Positions 57,913-64,000 of a stretch of 64,000 nt of DNA are shown here, piece by piece. The DNA is taken from contig OY720345.1 in NCBI GenBank assembly GCA_963082975.1, positions 8,644,491-8,708,490 on the forward strand, read 5' to 3'. This DNA is from Labia minor. Lineage: Eukaryota; Arthropoda; Insecta; Dermaptera; Spongiphoridae. Both the position numbers and the translations under genes were made by a program. How positions within the stretch are numbered: position 1 is the stretch's first letter; each line of letters opens with the position of its first letter. The notes under the pieces are model-generated. The model was not told the DNA's origin. It saw only the letters and a program-made list of their open reading frames with translations, and did not search any database.

Positions 57913-59709
57913 TATTTTTTTTTTAAAAAAAGATTAAATTCTCTAATTAATATTCAATATTGACAATTATATTAAAAATATAAAATAAATAAACATTTTT
58001 TAAGAATAATTTTGAATATAGTCTCAATTTGATTTTAAAATTGATTAATTTATGTTTATAGATTTAATTAGGTACATCATTTCAATTGGTATACCCTTTC
58101 ATTAAACGCTAATGTATCGAAAAAATAAGATCTACAGTGTGAGAAGAAAAATTAATTTGTAAACGATCAATGGGAAGGTGAGGAAAAAAAAAAGAATTGA
58201 ATGAAATTGAGAGAGAAATTGAATGAAAGTGGCTTAGGATAAGAAAGTTTGGAGGTATGTGATTGCTACAACCAAGAGTGAAATTTGTAACGCCATCCTA
58301 AATAGATAATACCCCCACTTGATATTAATTCAAATGGTAAACTCGAAACTTTTTCATATTTCATTTCAAAAAAAAAAAAAAAAAAAAAACAAACAAAACA
58401 AAAACAAAGTTAAATTCATATTAAAACCAAATGTTAAATATATATCTATGTGTATGTATATATAATTAGTTCAAATATTATAATAAAAGAAATAATGTGC
58501 TAATTTAAAAAGTTTAACTCGCTTGATACAAAATTTTAATGATGCAGAGGGGTTATGGTAGGCTAAAGGGAAAATAAAGAAGAAGAAGGAGGAGGAGGAG
58601 GAGAGGTGGGGGGAGAGGTTAAGGTTTGATTCTCTCTCCTTCGTCTATGTGTTTAAAGTTCATATAAAATGAAATATTTACAAAGTTATATAGCAACATT
58701 ATTTTCAAAGTTATTTTATGCTTGAGATAGTCAAAAATTGAAAGTTTTTATTTTTTATTATTTTTTTTTTCTCTCTCATGCTGAAAATATGTTCACATCT
58801 TTTGTATGAATTGTTATATGAGTAGTAAGTACATATATAGAACTATTACTAAAGATTTTTGTTGTTCTTGAATGTGTGTGAGTGTGTATTACCCTTCTTA
58901 TTTTACAACTTACTTACTTAAATTATATATTTATGAATTGTTTCGTGAGCTCACGTAGTGTAGTATAGAAATTTAGAAAATTTCAATTTTTATCATTTTC
59001 ATCAGAAAATATTATGTTTCGTTTCTGATTACATTTAATAAAAAAATAGATTCTACTGAAAATGTAAAAAAAAATCAATTGTAGTTTGTTTTTTTTTCTA
59101 TATTTTTTTTAATTAGTAGAAGTAGAAAGTGATTTTAAATTAAATTAATATTTGAAATATACTTATTTATGAATGATATAACTTCAATCCTTCCCCCTTT
59201 CCATAGGTAATATGTAGTTAGATTTATAAAATTGAGAAAGCTACGTGACGGGAATAGAAAAGAGAGAGAAAAAAAAATCGTGTTGAAAAAGATAAAAATC
59301 GATATGAGAGAGAATATGTTAGTAGTGGCTAAAACCTTCAATTATATCAAAGAAAGAGTTTGTATATTTCGGTAGCATAAAATAAATGAATATAGAATTG
59401 TTTTAAAAAGGAAAATAATAGGTATTTACTTTTGTTAAAATCAATCCAACACATTAATTAATAATATACATATTATATATAACTAGAAAAACTCAAAAAT
59501 ATATTAAATAATTTTCGATTATTTATTAATTAAAATCATTCATTTTTTTATTTAATGAAATAATATAATTTTCAACTAGTATAATAAAGTGTTATAGATC
59601 TATCTATTTGTTTCATTGACATTACAACTAAATTATGAAAAAAGAAAAGATCAGAGAGAGAGAGATTAGAGTGGTATGTACTATGATAACCAACCAACAT
59701 AGTTTTCAG
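57913..59709. other. AT-rich sequence with a weak LINE-like tail
   Basis: At about 58247-58309 the frame KKVWRYVIATTKSEICNAIL resembles the last codons of a LINE ORF (compare 44399), but it is too short to be sure. A G/A-rich block lies at about 58580-58625 and poly-A at 58368-58389. Confidence 0.4.
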
Positions 59710-59983
59710 GAGGAGGCAGCTAGCCGAGAGTGTAGCGTAGCAATTTTCTACACAAGAAGTCGATTCCAACTAACAACAAATTTTTCTAATAAAATTAAAT
59801 TTAACATCAGCTGCCTCCGACTCCAGGAACTGTCAGTTCTTGGTTCTATACATGCGGAAGGCAACGGGAAACCACCGCATTAACATTCCCAAGAAAAATT
59901 ATCAGCATCTAAGGCTATCCGAGTCATGATGATAGCCGATAGAACTCCGAAAGGGAGACGGCACCTTAAGAAGAAGAAGAAGA
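59710..59983 (+). mobile_element. tRNA-derived SINE, copy 2
   Basis: Homologous throughout to 5587-5847 (GAGGCAGCTAGCCGAGAGTG at the head, GGGAAACCACCGCATTAACA in the body, GAGACGGCACCTTAAG at the tail). It ends in (AAG)n. Seven bases are missing at the B box (AGTCGATTCC instead of GTCGGCGTTCGATTCC), so its internal promoter is damaged. Confidence 0.85.
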
Positions 59984-61544
59984 ATGTTAAAAAAGCTTTT
60001 GATGCTTTGCATCTTGGAAAATGATACAAAACGCTGGCTAAATGGATTAATCGAAGCGATGAAGAATTGGACTATTAATTATATATTAATTTTGGAAGCA
60101 ATCTCGGAAAAATATTGAATGGTGAATGTAGGTAGAGTGACGGAAAAAAGTAAACGCCAGGGTGACATGATTCGTAGTGTATGTTAAGCATTGTTGAAAG
60201 ATTTTAAAATCAAAAGAAGAAAAACGGACTACTTTGTTCAAATTCGGTACTTGTAAATACATAAATATGTACATCAGTATTGTACTTTTTCATAATATAA
60301 TTTTTTTTTTTTTTTTTTTTAATATATATCTTGTAATGTCATCAATAATCATATTTTTGATCTTTTATTTTATATTTGAAATTTCTCTGTGAATGAACAA
60401 TAACAAATAAAAAATAAAATAAAATATATAAAAAAAAAATATTGTATCTAAAAACTTCGCCTCGGCTTCATTTCTGGTTGTCTATATTCACAGGCGTGTA
60501 TCAATTGTTTCTTTATGTAACCCCGCCACGGCACTTGTCTTTCTCTGCCATTGCTCTTTTCATTTTTTCTAATATCATTGTTTCCTTCCTCCTATTGAAT
60601 TGTTTCAAAAATCTTTCACATTTTTTTTATTTGGCATCGATATAGACTATTTGAATGTTCACTTTATTTTCTTTTTTCTTTTCCTTTCTTTCTTTGTTAC
60701 TTTCTTTCCTTCTTCTGTCAATAAACATGCACAAAAGTTTAAGAATATAGATTAAAAGCAATTCCATATTTAAAAGAGGAAGAAAGAAAGAGGAAAATAA
60801 CGCGAATAATAATAAAATCTTAAAGAACAAAAAAAAAAAAAAAAAAAAAAAAAAGAAGAGAGATAAAGATGAAAAACAAAATGAAAGATTTACTACATTG
60901 ATAATATAAATTTATGTATTAAAAAAATAGACTAGCAAATAGTAAATTTATTGAAGATTTTATATATATATACTATATTGATATAACAAAGATAAAAAAA
61001 TTTATCTATGTTCTAAAATCTATAACTCAGAAGAGAATTGATGATGATGATGATAATAATATTATAGAATAAAGGCATTTTCCTTAAAGTTGATTAAATT
61101 TTATAAAATTAAATTAATAATAATAATAATAATAATAATAGATGGGTAGCGAGTAAACATTCCTACACCACTCCGATAAACTCATTGCCTAAAATCTGAG
61201 GCCATATAGTAATCAGATGACAAGAAGAGCGTCCGGTCTGGAAAATTGGAAAGATTGGAAAATTCTATTAATACATTGCATGAATATATTAATAATAACA
61301 GCTCTAAAAATGTAAACGTAATAACTTTGGCAAAAAGAAAAAAAAAAAAAGAAAAAAATAAAAACAAAACAAAACAGGAATCTAGGTTTGGATTAAAGAA
61401 ATGGAAAAACAAACAAAGAATGACAGCTAAACGGAAGTTCCCTGGCCCGGACAAGCTTTACAATATGAAAGAAAGTGTGGTAACAAAGGGAATACCATTG
61501 GACATATAATATGGTTGGATGTCCTGAACTCGTAGACATTCTAC
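59984..61544. other. AT-rich intergenic sequence
   Basis: Includes poly-T at 60301-60320, poly-A of 26 at 60829-60854 and (TAA)n at about 61116-61140. The several 60-90 codon frames are lysine- or phenylalanine-rich and appear random. Confidence 0.55.
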
Positions 61545-61762
61545 TAGAGATTTGGATGGATGGGAAGTTCTTCACCATGCGGCTTATTCGCCAGACTTAG
61601 CCCCAACTGATTACTATTTGTTTGCCGCGATGGAGCATTTGTTGGCTCAACAACCTTTAGTCGAATGGTTTGGTTTTGGTTCGAAAATGTCGAGAAATAG
61701 CTTGAATATTTTTTTTTTTTCACTTTCATAAAATATTCGTTTATATGTTCAACTCTAAAGGA
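61545..61762 (+). mobile_element. mariner transposase fragment (C-terminal catalytic part)
   Basis: The frame reads DGWEVLHHAAYSPDLAPTDY and then YLFAAMEHLLAQ. This includes the SPDLAP-D block with the third catalytic residue of mariner (D34D), and ends near SRNSLNIF. The region is cut off upstream. Downstream it is interrupted by the SINE at 61774-62072. Confidence 0.85.
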
Positions 61763-61773
61763 CGGTTTCATAT

Positions 61774-62072
61774 AAAAAATAAAAAAAAACCTCTGACTTT
61801 GTACGTCCTACGCAAGGACAACGCCTATCAAGCCGGTTATATCCATGAGGTGTCCTATGATCAGTAGAACGGGTCCTCTCAACCTTTACCTTGATTTTCT
61901 TGATTGGAGGCACTATCAAGTAGCTTTTCCCCAATGTTGTTCCCGGAGGCTGGGTTGACTCCGTCCCATAAACCCCAGCTAGGAAAATTCCCTTGCCAGG
62001 CCCGGGACTTGAACCCGGGACCATGTGAATGTGAGGCAGGTTCGCTACCCACACACTCAATGGCGCCTTCAT
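61774..62072 (-). mobile_element. tRNA-derived SINE (Val-like head) with 11-bp target duplication
   Basis: On the minus strand it starts GGCGCCATTGAGTGTGTGGG, with an A-box-like TGTGTGGGTAGCGA, a loop CCTCACATT (anticodon-like CAC) and the B box GGTTCAAGTCC in a GGGCCTGG context. The body includes GGGGTTTATGGGACGGAGTC. It ends near CGTAGGACGTACAAAGTCAG, then poly-T/A. CGGTTTCATAT is present at both borders (61763-61773 and 62073-62083), a perfect target-site duplication. The ORFs on both strands here are by-products. Confidence 0.9.
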
Positions 62073-62144
62073 CGGTTTCATATGCATACACCTAATATAT
62101 ATAATTGTATAAATGTTAATATTATATGACATATAAATTTAATA

Positions 62145-62345
62145 ATCTCGTTGGTTTTTTGAAATTTCAAACTGTCATATGGTTGATTTTTAGTGCCTCT
62201 GTTATTTCCTGACAGCTTGAACATTTTGCTTCATCAGTTTCACTAAAACTTCATTGGCTTTTTCACCATAACGAGACACATACAATATTTGACATCGAAA
62301 TTTCCGGAATGGAATTGAGCACACCCACTCCTGGATCCTTTATTC
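62145..62345 (-). mobile_element. mariner transposase fragment (N-terminal part)
   Basis: On the minus strand a frame around 62310 reads HSGNFDVK and another reads ETDEAKCSSCQEITEALKIN followed by HMTV. These match the helix-turn-helix and linker blocks of mauritiana-like mariners (SGNFDV, SCQEIAEALNINHMTV). Frame changes and stops show it is dead. It points the opposite way to the C-terminal fragment at 61545. Confidence 0.8.
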
Positions 62346-62770
62346 ACTCTCAAAAAGTAATATCACAATACACTTTTTACATGAGCAATGAATTGGGAAA
62401 TTATTTTTACATAAAATATAAGTTGAAATTTTACTTTTAATCTTTAGTTTGTTTATTTGACTATAATATTATTGATTAACATCAACTCCTTCTCGTGGGG
62501 ATCCGATATTTAGATATTTTCAAAAACAATATCTAAATGAACAGAAATAAAATTTATGACAAGATCAAAATTTAAAAATGTTTATCCCAGTCTATTGTAT
62601 TGAGTCATACGTATGCTTTACTAAAATCTACAAATAATTGGTGAACAGAAATATTGAATTTGCGTTTTTTATTTCTGATATCTGCCTCAATGAAAATATC
62701 TGATTTAATGTTGATCGAATTTTGTCCTGAATTCGTATTTAATATTCTCCTAATATTTCCTCTGCATAAA

Positions 62771-63199
62771 CGAGGTTGGTATTAAGAAAAACGATGTTTT
62801 TAAATTTTTTCTTTTTGCTTTATTTTTCAACATAATCTCCATCAACACTGATACATGCCTCATAACGGTGTTCTAATTAATTAATTTATTTAATTTAATT
62901 TAATTCTCATCAACAGTTATGAATCGACGCAAAAATTCGTTTGGATTACGCCTACATCGCCAAATTGTCGGTAAAAAAGGTTTTTCAAAGCAGTTTTTTG
63001 TGTCTAACGTTAGTAAACGCGGCATCCACGTTGCACACAGCTTTCCATGTTCAAATGGTTGTTCAAAATATTTCGCACACGTCAGCTGACATCGTACAGG
63101 TCTCAGCTATCTTAAATGTTGAAAAATAGAGCAAAAAAAAAAAAAAATATAAAAACATCGTTTTCTCGGTCAGGCCGGAAACTTTTCACCCCACCCTCG
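62771..63199 (-). mobile_element. mariner-derived MITE, copy 2
   Basis: Inverted homologue of 16082-16520 with the same internal deletion (on the minus strand NPNEFLRRFITVDEN, then a C-terminus with CISVDGDYVEK). The right end GGAAACTTTTCACCCCACCCTCG, followed by TA, is intact. The left end has lost about 20 bases of the inverted repeat (GAGGTTGGTATTAAG). Confidence 0.85.
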
Positions 63200-64000
63200 T
63201 ATATATATGATCGTAATTTTAATAAAATAATATTCGAGAGAATCTTGGAGATAAGATTTCTATTTTATATTTATAATTATTTAATTATTTATATATTAGA
63301 TATAATAATTATTTAAATAAATACTTAATTACTTAATTCAATCAAGACTATGATACCATTGCAATATATTTTGACAAAAATTAAAACTTTTATTTAATTT
63401 TACTTATATCTACATTTTTATATATACATACTTATATTTTAATATTTTTGTTTATTTTAATATAATATATTTGCATTTAAAAATAAATAGTAAAAGTTTA
63501 TTTTCATATCTCTCTCTCTTTCTCACTCTTTCTCTATCCCATGAATATTATTTTATATATAAATATATATACATCTCGTCTATTTATTTTAACTCTTAGA
63601 ATTATTTAATTGGAATGTTAATTTAGAAATAAAAAATATACTTATACGATATTTAATGACGTTTATTTCAACTAATTCTTATTTTGTAACCTGGATAATT
63701 CAAGCCATATTTTATTTAAAATTTGAAGAAAAAATAAATTGAAATGATTAATTTATTTATTATTTATATTGTATATATTTTCGGATTTGTTATTCAATCT
63801 TTTCAGTTAATTATTATTTTGTTGTTTTCCTTGTTGTTGTTGTTGTTGTTATTTGTTTCGTTGATGATAACCACATATTTTACCAAAAAAGAAAAATTTT
63901 TCTTACCTTATTTTGTAATAATTAATTAATTAGTTATTCAAAATTTGTGCTTTATATATAAAAGTTTTAACAAGCAACCACAACATTAAGAACAACAAAT
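63200..64000. other. AT-rich intergenic sequence
   Basis: (CT)n at about 63510-63536 and (GTT)n at about 63822-63850. No gene is recognised. Confidence 0.6.

Noticed and set aside
59572-59883. ORFs of 65 and 82 codons on both strands
   Set aside because: They overlap SINE copy 2; SINEs are non-coding and the frame is not kept in copy 1.
61990-62070. Functional tRNA-Val gene
   Set aside because: The tRNA-like part is the head of a longer SINE with target duplications, and its stems are imperfect.

Overview
This 64 kb window is strongly AT-rich eukaryotic DNA, packed with (TA)n, (GT)n and poly-A/T tracts. I recognise no complete host gene. Almost everything that can be identified is transposable-element debris: Tc1/mariner, hAT-like MITEs, non-LTR retrotransposons, tRNA-derived SINEs and several families of Helentron/DINE-1-like non-autonomous elements. 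This repeat mixture and base composition fit an arthropod, most likely an insect and possibly a hemipteran. That placement is inference, because no diagnostic host gene is present.

Layout. 0-10 kb: a small TIR element (646-873), a LINE 3' fragment (1185-1612), the first Helentron-like copy of family A (4035-4642), a SINE (5587-5847), a Tc1 fragment (6395-6790) and the first copy of family B (8621-9244). 10-23 kb: foldback and MITE elements (12396-12757, 16082-16520, 17857-18115, 19032-19708), family A copy 2 (14144-14739), a LINE fragment (20735-20938) and a head-to-tail pair of family B (21238-22517). 23-31 kb: a hAT-like element with a nested mariner fragment (23977-25050), a long-armed inverted-repeat element (26701-27258), an internally deleted mariner with intact ends (27945-28849), and a hAT MITE split by a nested family B copy (29651-30555). 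31-40 kb: mostly AT-rich, with family C fragments and a 1.6 kb LINE fragment (38753-40372). 40-58 kb: a possible host first coding exon (40827-40911), family A copies 3-5, hAT MITEs at 48160, 49651 and 53278, and two LINE fragments. 58-64 kb: a second SINE, mariner pieces in inverted orientation around a tRNA-Val-like SINE with target-site duplications, and a second copy of the mariner MITE seen at 16 kb.

Two patterns go beyond a list of repeats. First, families A, B, C and D share one architecture: a terminal hairpin, short inverted repeats just inside both ends, an internal microsatellite and no clear target duplication. They also share internal blocks, as expected of mosaic Helentron-type (rolling-circle) non-autonomous elements. 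B occurs as a tandem pair and carries an internal duplicate of its own terminal module. Second, hAT-like MITEs with different terminal inverted repeats carry the same roughly 70-bp internal unit, which points to exchange of filler DNA between families.

Small islands of less AT-rich, non-repetitive sequence (about 2.8, 7.2, 11.0, 23.5, 27.7, 31.5, 32.5, 40.8, 41.4 and 42.8 kb) hold short open frames or splice-like signals. They are the only candidates for host exons or conserved non-coding elements. None matches a protein I can name.
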